This document shows, in pieces, positions 44,754-54,172 of a stretch of DNA of 64,000 nucleotides. The notes under the pieces were generated by a model, which did not search any database, had not been told where the DNA came from, and saw nothing but the letters and a program-made list of their open reading frames with translations. This DNA is from JBBSJZ01 sp041739875 (lineage in GTDB: Bacteria; Planctomycetota; Planctomycetia; Pirellulales; Pirellulaceae): assembly GCA_041739875.1 (NCBI GenBank), contig JBGSNA010000388.1, positions 1-64,000 of the forward strand. The letters run 5' to 3'. The translations under genes were made by a program, and so were the position numbers. The first letter of the stretch is position 1. Each line of letters starts with the position of its first letter.

Positions 44754-44798
44754 GCCGGAGTGTGTTTTTCTCTAGCAGTTTTGGGATCGGAGTAATTG

Positions 44799-47084
44799 GT
44801 GTTTCAAACTTCGGATTCTAACCGCCTGGTGTCGCAGTGGCCGCTCATGCATTGCGGGCTAACGCTCGCATGCTTGATGACGCTCATGCCATGCGACTGG
44901 CTCGCTGGTGCGCAAGAGGCCAACGAAACGCAGCCTGCGCCAAAAACTTCGGGTGACAAATTCAATTCCGGCTACTGGATTGAAATTGATGCTGACCTCA
45001 GCCCGTTAAGTGGTTCAACGGACGCCGTGACCGCAGACCGTTTAGTGGCTCGGCTCAACCAGCTCGCTAGCGCGACGACGGAAGGCGGACGGACGACCGT
45101 TCTCATGAGGATGCAGCCAGGAAAAAATGGCATCGTTACCTCATTCGAGGACGCACTCAAGGTGGCCCGAGCCATCGGTCAACCCGAGCTGAGATCGCTC
45201 AGGATGGTTGCGTTCATTGACGGCGAGATCACGGGACATCGTCTGTTGATCGCATTGGCGGCCGAACAGATCCTCATCTCGGAAAGTGGATCGATCGGAA
45301 ACGCGACCGAGACCGAAGGTGCCTCGGACGAAACGGTCGGTTTAACCTACGACGCAATTGCTCGCCGGCGCAACTTGCTTCCGCCAGCAATCGTTGCCGC
45401 AATGCTCGACCGCGATAGTGAGTTGGCCCAGATCACGACGGTCGATGGCAAACAACGGATTGCCGAAGGCGCCGATCTGAAGAAGGCTCGCGCCGACGCA
45501 CAAGTGCTGAGTGAGGACGTGCTGAAGCAACCCGGCACACAGCTGCGTTTGAGCGCCAAGCAGCTTCGCGATGTTCGTGCGGTGGGTGGTATTGTCAATT
45601 CGATCGAGGAGGCTGCGGATGTTCTCGATTTAGCTGATTTAGTGAATGCAGATGTTGGCCAAATCCGTGATGTGCCACGTGGTGTGCTGATTCAAATCGA
45701 TGGCTCGATCGCGGCGAACCGCGCCCGCCGATGGCGGAGTAACTTGGCGGCGTCACTTGAATCCAGCGACGTCAATACGTGGTTGGTCGAAATCGATTCA
45801 AGCGGCGGAAATCTTGAAACGAGTGTCTCATTGGCAAGCTCCTTCGCGATCGTGCAGCCACCGCTACAGACCGTTGCCGGATTCATTCGCGGCGAAGCCC
45901 GCGGCGACTCGGCAATTTTGGCTATGGCATGTCGACCACTGATGATGTCACCCGACGCTCGCTTGGGCGGACCAGGCGCGGAAGCCATCGACGGCAAAGA
46001 TCTCGAGCGTCACCATGAGTTGATCGAACAGATTGCGAAAGAGACCAAACGCTCGCCATCGTTAATGAAAGCGATGTTGAATCCTGAGCTCGAAGTCTAT
46101 CGATACACCGATCGCAAGACGGGGCGGATTCGCTATGCGACTGCAGACGAAATCGCCGGCGACAGTTTTGACTCGGAGCTGGGCGTGAAAGAGCTGGGCG
46201 AAAAAGAGTTGGGTGACAACGCGGTGGATCTCGAACGATGGCAGCGTGGCGAAAAGATCGAACTGAACCAAGGCATCAGCGTGAGTGAGGCGATTAAGCT
46301 TGGACTCGTCGAGGCGGAAGTTGTGTCACTCGACGAAGCGGCACGACGAATTGGCCTCGAAGCAGTTCCACCGACAGTGGTCGATCGCCCGCTCGTTCGT
46401 TTTGTCGAGAAGATTGGTCGCAGCAATGGGTTGATGTTCCTCTTGCTGATGATCGGGTTCTTTACGTTATCTGCCGAAGCCGGTGCACCTGGATTGGGTG
46501 TCCCAGGCTTCATTTCAATGCTTTGTTTCGCGTTATATTTTTGGATGAAGTTCTTGGCCGGCACTGCTGAGTGGCTCGAGTTGGTCGCCGTCGTGTTGGG
46601 GCTGACGTTTATTGCGATCGAAATTTTTATCGTACCTGGCGTTGGCGTTTTCGGAGTCGGCGGACTGGTACTCACCGTTCTCGGTATCGTGCTGATGAGC
46701 CAGACCTTCGTCATTCCACAGAACTCGTACCAAATCGAAGTGCTAACGCGTGGTATCTGGGTCGCGTTAGGGGCGCTGGTTGGCCTCGTCGGAGGATTTG
46801 TCGCGATTCGCTCCATGATGCCGCATGTCCCGATCTTGAACGAGTTTGTGATGGAGTCGGGAGACGTGGAAGCGCTCGATCGTCAAGAACGTCTTGCCGA
46901 TTACGGCTATCTTGCTGGACAAACAGGCGTCGCGACAACCATGCTTCGTCCGGCAGGAAAAGCGAGATTTGGTGACACCATCGTTGGTGTCGTCAGTGAC
47001 GGAAGTGCAGTCGAAGCTGGTGATGCCGTGCGTGTCCGCGAAGTCCTAGGAACCCGAATCGTTGTCGAAGCGGTCGAAAGTTGA
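44799..47084 (+). CDS. NfeD family protein with two ClpP/crotonase-like domains
   Basis: GTG 44799 has GGAG six bases before it (TTG 44796 is possible). The 761-residue protein begins with a signal segment (LTLACLMTLMPCDWLAGA). Two ClpP-like repeats follow (residues ~50-230 and ~290-430), then four to five membrane helices (GLMFLLLMIGFFTL, FISMLCFALYFWM, LELVAVVLGLTFIAIEIFIVPG, VFGVGGLVLTVLGIVLM, IWVALGALVGLVGGFVAI) and a C-terminal OB-fold NfeD domain (GQTGVATTMLRPAGKARFGD). NfeD proteins form membrane proteases with stomatin partners. In both repeats the place of the catalytic Ser appears changed. A second NfeD gene overlaps its stop by one base. Confidence 0.88.
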   Translation: MFQTSDSNRLVSQWPLMHCGLTLACLMTLMPCDWLAGAQEANETQPAPKTSGDKFNSGYWIEIDADLSPLSGSTDAVTADRLVARLNQLASATTEGGRTTVLMRMQPGKNGIVTSFEDALKVARAIGQPELRSLRMVAFIDGEITGHRLLIALAAEQILISESGSIGNATETEGASDETVGLTYDAIARRRNLLPPAIVAAMLDRDSELAQITTVDGKQRIAEGADLKKARADAQVLSEDVLKQPGTQLRLSAKQLRDVRAVGGIVNSIEEAADVLDLADLVNADVGQIRDVPRGVLIQIDGSIAANRARRWRSNLAASLESSDVNTWLVEIDSSGGNLETSVSLASSFAIVQPPLQTVAGFIRGEARGDSAILAMACRPLMMSPDARLGGPGAEAIDGKDLERHHELIEQIAKETKRSPSLMKAMLNPELEVYRYTDRKTGRIRYATADEIAGDSFDSELGVKELGEKELGDNAVDLERWQRGEKIELNQGISVSEAIKLGLVEAEVVSLDEAARRIGLEAVPPTVVDRPLVRFVEKIGRSNGLMFLLLMIGFFTLSAEAGAPGLGVPGFISMLCFALYFWMKFLAGTAEWLELVAVVLGLTFIAIEIFIVPGVGVFGVGGLVLTVLGIVLMSQTFVIPQNSYQIEVLTRGIWVALGALVGLVGGFVAIRSMMPHVPILNEFVMESGDVEALDRQERLADYGYLAGQTGVATTMLRPAGKARFGDTIVGVVSDGSAVEAGDAVRVREVLGTRIVVEAVES

Positions 47085-47692
47085 TGCCTCCTCATTCGTC
47101 GCTTTTCATTCTCGCCTTGTTCTACCTGTTGCTGCTTGTGGAGTTTTTTGTCCCTAGCGCCGGGGTCATCGGAGTTGCCGCAGCAATTGCCGCGATCGCT
47201 GCGATCGCGACGGCGCTGATGCATAGCGTCGCGGCGGGCATGACGATGTTCATGCTCATCACAGCGACCACACCGGTAATCCTTGGCTTGATGATTCACG
47301 TCTGGCCCAAAACCGCAATCGGTCGACGCATTCTCAATCGCCAACCCGGTCAAGTGACTACATCAACAGCCGCCGACCGACTCTTGCCGAATGGACTTCC
47401 GCTAGCGTCGCTAGAAAATCAATTGGGACTCGCACTGACGGACCTGCTTCCCGCCGGTCGTATTGAAGTCAATGGCCAGCGATTGAATGCCGTAAGTATC
47501 GGCGTTCCCATCGACGCAGGCGTTCGCGTGATCGTCACGAAGATTCAAGCAGGTAAAATTCAAGTTCGTCCGGCTCTGGAGAGTGAAGTGAATCCAGCAA
47601 CCGTCGACACAGAACAGATACCCGCCAGCTCACCTGATTTGCTTGACGCAGACCTCGGTGACTTCGAAGCCGACGACTTGGCGAATTTATGA
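47084..47692 (+). CDS. Short NfeD-like membrane protein
   Basis: The 202-residue product has two membrane helices (LFILALFYLLLLVEFFVPSAG and GVAAAIAAIAAIATALMHSV, then a third MTMFMLITATTPVILGLMIHVW) and a C-terminal OB-fold-like domain with LAPAGRIEVNGQR-type motif (LTDLLPAGRIEVNG near 122) and VPIDAGVRVIVTKIQAGKIQVRP. It matches the short NfeD form that usually works beside a stomatin (SPFH) protein; none is present here. ATG 47084 overlaps the upstream TGA by one base, so translation is coupled. The Asp-rich tail is variable. Confidence 0.82.
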   Translation: MPPHSSLFILALFYLLLLVEFFVPSAGVIGVAAAIAAIAAIATALMHSVAAGMTMFMLITATTPVILGLMIHVWPKTAIGRRILNRQPGQVTTSTAADRLLPNGLPLASLENQLGLALTDLLPAGRIEVNGQRLNAVSIGVPIDAGVRVIVTKIQAGKIQVRPALESEVNPATVDTEQIPASSPDLLDADLGDFEADDLANL

Positions 47693-47768
47693 GAACGTTA
47701 CCATCGCCGGTTGAAAACTGGACTCAAAAACCGGATCCAACTCGCAACTCGCGTTGAAAACTCAATCG

Positions 47769-48392
47769 CTATGGCGAAACGATGATTTGATTGCTTACGT
47801 TGCGAACACCAGGCTCCAATCGCATCAGCAGTTCGCTCATCCGACGATCCTTTTCCGAGCCAACGACACCATTGATCACCGCAGTGCCTTCAATCATGTT
47901 CACTTGAACTCCGCTCATGCGGGACGTTGACGGAGTCTGGTAAAAACGTGATTGTGCAGCGCTTTGAATCTGCTGGGCTTGCAACGGTGTCACGCTAACG
48001 CTTGATCGCAGGCGGGTACGAAGCGTCGGTTTCGCTGGTGTCGAACTTTGGCCAAAACCACCTGCCCCGAATCCCCCAAGGCCGAACCCACCCAAGCCAC
48101 CCAAGCCGCCGCCTCCTCCGCGGCCGCCGGTTGTCGTTGCCCCACCGCCAGCAACCCCAGTCGTGCTCAAACTGCGAACGCTGTCCGCCGAGGCACCAAC
48201 ACCAGTGTTCGAGAGCTGAGTGAAGCCGGTCGCAGGCGACAATCCCGTTGTTGCGGTCCCTGTTGAATCCGAAGTACCGGCGGAACTCGATTCCCCCGTC
48301 GCCCCCGGTGTCGTACTCGTTTGTGCATTCGCGGTTGTTGCCATCAGTAAAATAAGAGTGGCGGCGATCACTTGGAGCAGTTGCGATTTCAT
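47769..48392 (-). CDS. Secreted BON-domain protein with Gly-rich linker
   Basis: The ATG at 48392 gives about 207 residues (48404 adds four). A signal peptide (QLLQVIAATLILLMATTANAQ) is followed by a Ser/Thr/Gly-rich region and a Gly tract (RGGGGGLGGLGGFGLGGFGAGGFG, residues ~90-113). The last ~60 residues are a BON domain: VQVNMIEGTAVINGVVGSEKDRRMSELLMRLEPGVRNVSNQI. BON domains bind membranes or hydrophobic surfaces in the periplasm. It is convergent with the NfeD pair and divergent from the next gene. Confidence 0.78.
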   Translation of the reverse strand: MKSQLLQVIAATLILLMATTANAQTSTTPGATGESSSAGTSDSTGTATTGLSPATGFTQLSNTGVGASADSVRSLSTTGVAGGGATTTGGRGGGGGLGGLGGFGLGGFGAGGFGQSSTPAKPTLRTRLRSSVSVTPLQAQQIQSAAQSRFYQTPSTSRMSGVQVNMIEGTAVINGVVGSEKDRRMSELLMRLEPGVRNVSNQIIVSP

Positions 48393-48675
48393 ACTAATTC
48401 TCACGAGATTTTGCGACGTCCAGACCTCAAGGTTGGAACCCCAACCACGAGCCTGAGTAGCGTTTGCGAGTCAAAACTTTTTATCGGGATGGAAATATCT
48501 CGCGTCCCATTCGATCTACCAAGATCAATTCGATTCAGACGAATATGGCGTGACGCGACTAACTAGTATAACGAGAATCTGTCAAAACGCTCATTTTTCG
48601 TCGAATCTACGCCCCATTCATTTTGGATCGGATGATCCGTCAACCTCCCGCACCCCTCACAGGATTGAGATTTGC

Positions 48676-50625
48676 ATGTTCGTGTTTGCGAAATCTACGT
48701 CGAAATTGGCTCAGACAACAATTGCCTGGGGAGCCGTAAGCTTAGTGTTGATCGCTTTTTGTTCGACGGCCGCAGCCCAGGAAAAGCCCAAACCGACGTC
48801 GGGTGGACCCAATGCGACGACGAATAAAGAGGTGCCCGGTGCACCACATTTGTTGCCGCACGACACCATGATCTATTTGAGGTTTGACGATGCGAATCAG
48901 ATTCGAGAGGACCTAGGATCGAGTTCGCTGGGCAAAATGTTTGCTGACCCAAAACTCAGACCACTTGCTGGCGACCTCTACAATACACTTGCCGAGCTTT
49001 TTCAAACGGTGGGCCAACGCTTCGATTTGACTCTTGATGAATTGCTCGCCATCCCGAGTGGCCAAGTAGCGATTGCTGCCTTCCCTCGCGTCTTTTCCGA
49101 CGAAGAACTTGGTGGGGAAGAAGAAGAAGACGGCAAAACAGCTGACAAAGAATCCGACGAAGCGATCCGACGTCGGATCGACCAAAAACGACGAGCGCAG
49201 ACTTCGATGGCTGGACTTGTCATTATTGACGCGGGCAAGAACATCGACAAACTCCGTGAAGTTGTCGATCGAATTCTCGAGTTGCCGATCAATCAAGGTT
49301 ATGTGCGACGCGAGCAAAACATCGGTTCGGCAACGCTTGTTCGGCTGATGCCGCCGCGAACAGGCCGCCCCGAAATTCAGTATTTCGAGAAAGAGAATTG
49401 CCTTGTTTTAGGCGTAGGTTATGGAACAGCGTCGGGTGCATTGGAGCGTTGGCTCGACCGAAGCAAAGAGCCCACGTTTGCTGAGAACACCGACTTTGCG
49501 GCTGTGATGGGACGCTGTCTCGGTGCCGAAGAAACTCGTCCCCAGATGACCTTCTTTGCGGATCCCTACCACCTCGTTGAACGACTGGTGAAGCGAGGCG
49601 GTACAGCGGCGCTCGTTTGGCCCATTTTTGAAGACCTTGGAATTGCAAAAATTCGTGGCGTGGGCGGAAGTGTTTTTCGTGGTGGCGAAGTCTTTGATGA
49701 CATCTCGCATTTGCACGTGTTGGTGGACCCGCCGCGTGATGGAGTTTTCGGTGTTTTGCGACCAGAGAAAGTCGAGACCATACCGCCCACTTTCGTGCCG
49801 TCGGATGTGACGACTTATTTGACCGTCAAGTGGGACCTAGAAACGACGTTCGACAATTTCAGCAAGATCATTGACCGCTTTCAGGGCGAAGGCACCGCCA
49901 AACGTCTCTTTGAAGACGGCGTTAAACAACGTTTGGATATGGATGTTCGCGAAGACGTACTCAGCGTGCTGACGGGTCGATACGTCACATGCAGTTGGAT
50001 TCAACCGCCCGCAAAGCTCAATTCACAAGCGAGGATTCACGCGTTTGAACTGAGCGACGCAACCAAAGCGGAAGCAACACTCGAAAAGGTCATCAAGAAA
50101 GCAGCACCAAATCTCAAGCCCGAGATGCTTGGATTGCACAAGCTATACACGTCCAAAGCAGGAGGAGCCAACTTTTCACCGCGACTTCGCCGGCCCGAGC
50201 CAAGTGTGATGATTCTCGGGAAATGGTTGCTGCTCAGCGACAGTCGCGAATTGATGGAGCGTGCCACACGTGCGGAAGGTGGATCGCTACAGACCTTGAT
50301 CAACGTTCCCGACTATGACCTCGTATCCAGCGAATTGGGAGGGAAGCTTGATGGTGAGAAGCCGTTCATGATCTCTTATGTTCGCGGCTCCGACTTCCTT
50401 CGTCAAATGTACCAAATGGCGGAGTCGGAGGATTCTCGAGCGTTTCTGAAGTCGGCCGCCGAAAATAACCCGTTTGCAGCAAAGTTCTACGAGTTGCTCA
50501 AACGCAACGAATTGCCACCTTTTGAACAGTTTGAAAAGTACTTTGCTCCGGGTGGCAGCTTTGGCTATGACGAACCCACAGGCATCCATCTCGGTTCGTT
50601 TACGCTAAAAGCGGATGCTGAGTGA
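48676..50625 (+). CDS. Secreted DUF3352-like protein
   Basis: ATG 48676 gives 649 residues with a signal peptide (AWGAVSLVLIAFCSTAAAQ). The mature protein opens with HLLPHDTMIYLRFDDANQI, the pattern at the start of DUF3352-type proteins in planctomycetes and cyanobacteria, and has two similar halves (a second begins FVPSDVTTYLTVKWDLETTF near residue 375). An acidic insert (GGEEEEDGKTADKES) is in the first half. The function is unknown; family members are large, periplasmic and often near envelope genes. It is transcribed alone. Confidence 0.75.
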   Translation: MFVFAKSTSKLAQTTIAWGAVSLVLIAFCSTAAAQEKPKPTSGGPNATTNKEVPGAPHLLPHDTMIYLRFDDANQIREDLGSSSLGKMFADPKLRPLAGDLYNTLAELFQTVGQRFDLTLDELLAIPSGQVAIAAFPRVFSDEELGGEEEEDGKTADKESDEAIRRRIDQKRRAQTSMAGLVIIDAGKNIDKLREVVDRILELPINQGYVRREQNIGSATLVRLMPPRTGRPEIQYFEKENCLVLGVGYGTASGALERWLDRSKEPTFAENTDFAAVMGRCLGAEETRPQMTFFADPYHLVERLVKRGGTAALVWPIFEDLGIAKIRGVGGSVFRGGEVFDDISHLHVLVDPPRDGVFGVLRPEKVETIPPTFVPSDVTTYLTVKWDLETTFDNFSKIIDRFQGEGTAKRLFEDGVKQRLDMDVREDVLSVLTGRYVTCSWIQPPAKLNSQARIHAFELSDATKAEATLEKVIKKAAPNLKPEMLGLHKLYTSKAGGANFSPRLRRPEPSVMILGKWLLLSDSRELMERATRAEGGSLQTLINVPDYDLVSSELGGKLDGEKPFMISYVRGSDFLRQMYQMAESEDSRAFLKSAAENNPFAAKFYELLKRNELPPFEQFEKYFAPGGSFGYDEPTGIHLGSFTLKADAE

Positions 50626-50809
50626 GACGTACGACTCACGACCTTCAAGTGCTGAGCATCTTGGAATAATCGGATTAATCAGCACGGACGACACCGGCAC
50701 CGCAAGCGATAGAGTCGCTGTTGCCTAGTTATCCCGACACGACACTTCCCAGGGGCTAATTGATGTTAGTGAAATATATCTAACACGCGTCTCGAACAGA
50801 TGTTCCCTC

Positions 50810-51703
50810 GTGAAACGAAGCACAATCCATCGCCTCCGAATGGCATTTGTTCGTGCCAAGTCGGCAGTTTCGATGCCGTTGCGCCGCTGGCATGTTCAGC
50901 AACTTGCGAGTCAGGGAATGGCGCCGATGTCCGTGCTGTTCTACCACCGAGTGGCGGACGATTATCCAAATTCGTGGACCATTTCGAGCGCCGAATTCGA
51001 GCGGCACCTCGACTATTGCCGCAAAAACTACGATCTCATTGGACTCGACGAGGTTCAACGAAGATCGCGCGAGAGAGCATCGTATCGTCCCAGCGTCACG
51101 TTCACGTTCGATGACGGATACTCCGAGAACTGTCGACATGCATTGCCATTACTGATTCGACATCGCGTTCCTTGTGCGTATTTCGTCAGCGTCTTGAATA
51201 TCCGTGATCAAGTTTCGTTTTCGCATGACATTGCTGCGGGACGCCCTCTTCCAGTGAATTCTGTCGATGAGCTAATCGCGATAGCGGACGGCGGCATCGA
51301 AATCGGCCTTCATGCGCATTCGCATTTCGATTTTTCTCAACCGTTCGATCAAGACTCTCTGCGCCGCGAGATTGTCGATGCGAAGGCTGAGCTCGAAGAG
51401 CTCATCGGACGTTCGGTGCGATACTTTGCGTTTCCCTATGGCTTACCAAAGCACTTGCATCCCCAAGCTATTCAAGCCGTTTTCGAATCAGGAATGCGGG
51501 GTTTTTGCAGTGCCTTTGGGGCCTACAACATCCCTGGTCAAGACGAGTTTCATATCCGCCGATTTCACGGTGATCCTGAATTCGCTCGATTAGCGAATTG
51601 GCTCTCTTTCGATCATCGCAAGGTCCGAAACGAACCCGTCGTTCGCTACACATTGCCTACTGCTATTGAGCTACCTGTTCCCGAGACCCAACATGCTTCT
51701 TAG
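50810..51703 (+). CDS. Polysaccharide deacetylase (NodB domain)
   Basis: The 297-residue product has SVLFYHRVADDYPN near residue 42, TFTFDDGYSEN near 97 (catalytic Asp pair), IEIGLHAHSHFDFS near 162 (metal His pair) and RYFAFPYGLP near 203. These are carbohydrate esterase family 4 motifs for removing acetyl groups from amino sugars. There is no clear signal peptide, so it may act on lipid-linked precursors in the cytoplasm or at the membrane. Its stop lies 11 bases inside the next gene, a glycosyltransferase, giving a coupled pair for a surface polysaccharide. Confidence 0.9.
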   Translation: MKRSTIHRLRMAFVRAKSAVSMPLRRWHVQQLASQGMAPMSVLFYHRVADDYPNSWTISSAEFERHLDYCRKNYDLIGLDEVQRRSRERASYRPSVTFTFDDGYSENCRHALPLLIRHRVPCAYFVSVLNIRDQVSFSHDIAAGRPLPVNSVDELIAIADGGIEIGLHAHSHFDFSQPFDQDSLRREIVDAKAELEELIGRSVRYFAFPYGLPKHLHPQAIQAVFESGMRGFCSAFGAYNIPGQDEFHIRRFHGDPEFARLANWLSFDHRKVRNEPVVRYTLPTAIELPVPETQHAS

Positions 51704-52955
51704 TCGTCGCTTTTTTCGTAGTTCTTTGATTCCTCGCGCCAGTCGCGGCCCGCTTCGCTGTCTATTCGTCATCACCAGCATGCCGGTTGGTGGTGCAGAA
51801 ACACTTCTGATGAACCTGATGCGAAGAATGAACCCAGACGTGGTCATTCCTGAGGTCGTTTGCTTGAAGGAACCAGGACCGCTCGGTGAAATTCTTGCGG
51901 GTGAATTTAAAGTCCATAGTCACCTCATTGGCGGCAAATACGATTTCAGCGTCTTGTTTCGTTTAAAGAAACTGTTCAAGCAACGAGCTGCTGATGCCGT
52001 GATTACGGTGGGCGCCGGCGACCAGATGTTTTGGGGACGACTCGCAGCACATAGGGCTGGTGTTCCAGCGATCGCAGCAGCACTTCATTCCACCGGTTGG
52101 CCGGACGGAGTCGGACGACTGAACCGAATGCTGACTCCAATCACCGACGCGTTTATCGGTGTTGCCGATTCTCACGGGGAGTTCTTAACGCAATTCGAGA
52201 AGTTCCCCAAGTCCAAGGTGCATGTCGTTCGAAATGGAGTGGATTGCGAAAAGTTTCGGCCGGATATCGAAGCGAGAAACTCAGTTCGCCAAGAACTTGG
52301 GCTCGACCCAACAACGCCTCTCGTCGGCATCGTCGCGGCACTTCGGGAAGAAAAGAATCACGGCATGTTTGTACGCTTAGCCGCTGCCATACGCAAACAA
52401 CATCCATCGACACAATTTATCGTCGTCGGCGACGGCCCTCAACGAGGTCTGATCGAGTCCACCGCTGCAGAATTGGGCGTCACAGACTGCATGCATCTGC
52501 TGGGAACACGCAGCGATACGCCACGACTCGTCGCAGCACTTGATTGTTTTGCGTTGTGTTCGCTTAACGAAGCGTCGCCTGTTTCGATACTTGAGGCGCT
52601 CGCTTGCGGCGTGCCCGTTGTTTCGACAGACGTCGGCTCGATTCGCGAATCGATTCTCGAGGGGCAAACGGGATACTTGGTCCCCAGCGAAGACCTGGCC
52701 GCTATGACTGTTGCGGTCTCGCGGTTGGTGGGCGATCCCGATCACGCGACTCGTCTCGGAAGGGCGGGTCGTGACCACGTGCTGAAGACCGGTTCGCTTG
52801 ACTCGATGGTCGCTGGCTATGAAGAGCTTGTCACCAACCTCTACGACGCGCGTGTCCGCTGTGCCGCGGCAACTTCGAACCAATCAATGAGACCTCGCGT
52901 TTCAGTTTCGCCTTTGCGAGGATTTGTTGGCGGCTCGACGAATCCCATGATCTAG
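51693..52955 (+). CDS. GT4-family glycosyltransferase
   Basis: I start at ATG 51693, which overlaps the deacetylase end; the product has 420 residues. The GT-B fold is shown by LFVITSMPVGGAETLLMNLMR near residue 24, HVVRNGVDCEKF near 175, VGIVAALREEKNH near 208, VVGDGPQR near 238, and the nucleotide-sugar motif LNEASPVSILEALACGVPVVSTDVGSIRE near 290 (EX7E). Donor and acceptor are unknown. It probably builds the polysaccharide that the coupled deacetylase modifies. The C-terminal 30 residues are variable. Confidence 0.9.
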   Translation: MLLSRRFFRSSLIPRASRGPLRCLFVITSMPVGGAETLLMNLMRRMNPDVVIPEVVCLKEPGPLGEILAGEFKVHSHLIGGKYDFSVLFRLKKLFKQRAADAVITVGAGDQMFWGRLAAHRAGVPAIAAALHSTGWPDGVGRLNRMLTPITDAFIGVADSHGEFLTQFEKFPKSKVHVVRNGVDCEKFRPDIEARNSVRQELGLDPTTPLVGIVAALREEKNHGMFVRLAAAIRKQHPSTQFIVVGDGPQRGLIESTAAELGVTDCMHLLGTRSDTPRLVAALDCFALCSLNEASPVSILEALACGVPVVSTDVGSIRESILEGQTGYLVPSEDLAAMTVAVSRLVGDPDHATRLGRAGRDHVLKTGSLDSMVAGYEELVTNLYDARVRCAAATSNQSMRPRVSVSPLRGFVGGSTNPMI

Positions 52956-53045
52956 GGCTTGGAATCCATCCCCGAGTGCCACTTATGCCAGGGCGACTCG
53001 TTCTGGGCTACTGTGAAATTTGTCGTCCCCCAGTAAACTTCGTGG

Positions 53046-53651
53046 ATGACGCTTACCAGCCACGCGATCGTCTTACTCGCTAAGTTATTCTCAGGATTCA
53101 CGGTACGTTGGATTGATTGCCAACCCGACACGTGCCAGCGAATTTACTTTGCAAACCATACCAGCCACCTCGATGCCGTGGTGCTGTGGTCGGCGCTGCC
53201 TCGAGAAATGCGACGAATCACGCGGCCTGTGGCCGCCAAGGATTACTGGTCGGGCGGTTGGCTCAAACCGCACATCGCGAAGTCGTTCAATGCGTTACTG
53301 ATTGACCGCAAGGAAATCAAAGTCCATAAAAGCCCGATCGATATCATGATCAACGAAATGGGTGACGTTTACTCGTTGATTGTTTTCCCCGAAGGAAGTC
53401 GCTCATCCGGTGAGGAGATGAGCGAATTCAAGAGCGGGCTTTATTATCTCGGCAAGAAACGTCCCGACTTGGAACTGGTGCCCGTTTACATCGACAATGT
53501 GAACCGAATTCTTCCGCGAGGTGAGTTTCTGCCTGTTCCGCTGTTGAGTTGCATCACGATCGGTCCACCGATTTTTCTCGAGTCTGGGGAACCGAAGAAC
53601 GAATTTCTCAAACGTGCTCGAGAATCCGTCCGAAGACTGAAAGAACTCTAA
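53046..53651 (+). CDS. plsC: 1-acyl-sn-glycerol-3-phosphate acyltransferase-like protein
   Basis: The 201-residue product has YFANHTSHLD near residue 34 (HX4D catalytic motif), an acceptor-site segment at VFPEGSRSSG near 114, and VPVYIDNVNRILP near 146. These are PlsC/LPLAT motifs. Such enzymes acylate lysophosphatidate to phosphatidate or related acceptors at the inner membrane. The first hydrophobic stretch (AIVLLAKLFSGF) may anchor it. It stands between the glycosyltransferase and a convergent thioesterase; no other lipid gene adjoins it, so the exact acceptor is open. Confidence 0.85.
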   Translation: MTLTSHAIVLLAKLFSGFTVRWIDCQPDTCQRIYFANHTSHLDAVVLWSALPREMRRITRPVAAKDYWSGGWLKPHIAKSFNALLIDRKEIKVHKSPIDIMINEMGDVYSLIVFPEGSRSSGEEMSEFKSGLYYLGKKRPDLELVPVYIDNVNRILPRGEFLPVPLLSCITIGPPIFLESGEPKNEFLKRARESVRRLKEL

Positions 53652-53671
53652 AAGCGAAATCGGCAAGTCGA

Positions 53672-54172
53672 CTACGACTTTGAAATCACCGTGCACGTGC
53701 AGGTGCTTGTCGCGATGAGCTTCTCTTTTTCGTTCACGATCGAACATTCGACAAATCCAATCCTCAGTCCCCTTTCAACGACCCGTGCGTGAGCGGTGAT
53801 CAAGCCTGTTTTGACTGGCCGAATGAAATTGACTTTCATTTCGATCGTCGAAAAGTCTTCTGTATCAAACAGCGTGCGCCCGAAAGCAATTCCCATCGCC
53901 GCGTCGGCGAGTGCGGCAACCAGCCCACCGTGAACGCGCCCCATGGGATTATGGTGACTCGCCGTACACTGGATGCTCACCGTCGCAACGGGGCCTGTCC
54001 CCGGTTCGACGCGAAAACCTACCAATCGCGAAATTGGCGCAGTCGCAAAGCGATCCGGCGTCACAGACGCTTCCTCAGGCTTAGTCGCAGACGCGTCCCC
54101 TGGCTTAGTCGCAGACGCTTCGACGGATACTTGGTGATCGGAAGAGTCTGTCAAAGTGAGAAAACCTGTCAC
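53672..54172 (-). CDS. PaaI-type hotdog thioesterase
   Basis: The 166-residue product has a variable first ~45 residues with an imperfect repeat (ASATKPGDASATKPEEAS), then a hotdog fold: HNPMGRVHGGLVAALADAAMGIAFG near residue 72 (HGG and Asp as in PaaI/YbgC-like enzymes), then MKVNFIRPVKTGLITAHARVVERGLRIGFVEC. It should cleave acyl-CoA thioesters in the cytoplasm. It starts one base before the BBP7 gene ends on the same strand, so the two may share a transcript, although the functions are not linked in any obvious way. Confidence 0.85.
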   Translation of the reverse strand: MTGFLTLTDSSDHQVSVEASATKPGDASATKPEEASVTPDRFATAPISRLVGFRVEPGTGPVATVSIQCTASHHNPMGRVHGGLVAALADAAMGIAFGRTLFDTEDFSTIEMKVNFIRPVKTGLITAHARVVERGLRIGFVECSIVNEKEKLIATSTCTCTVISKS

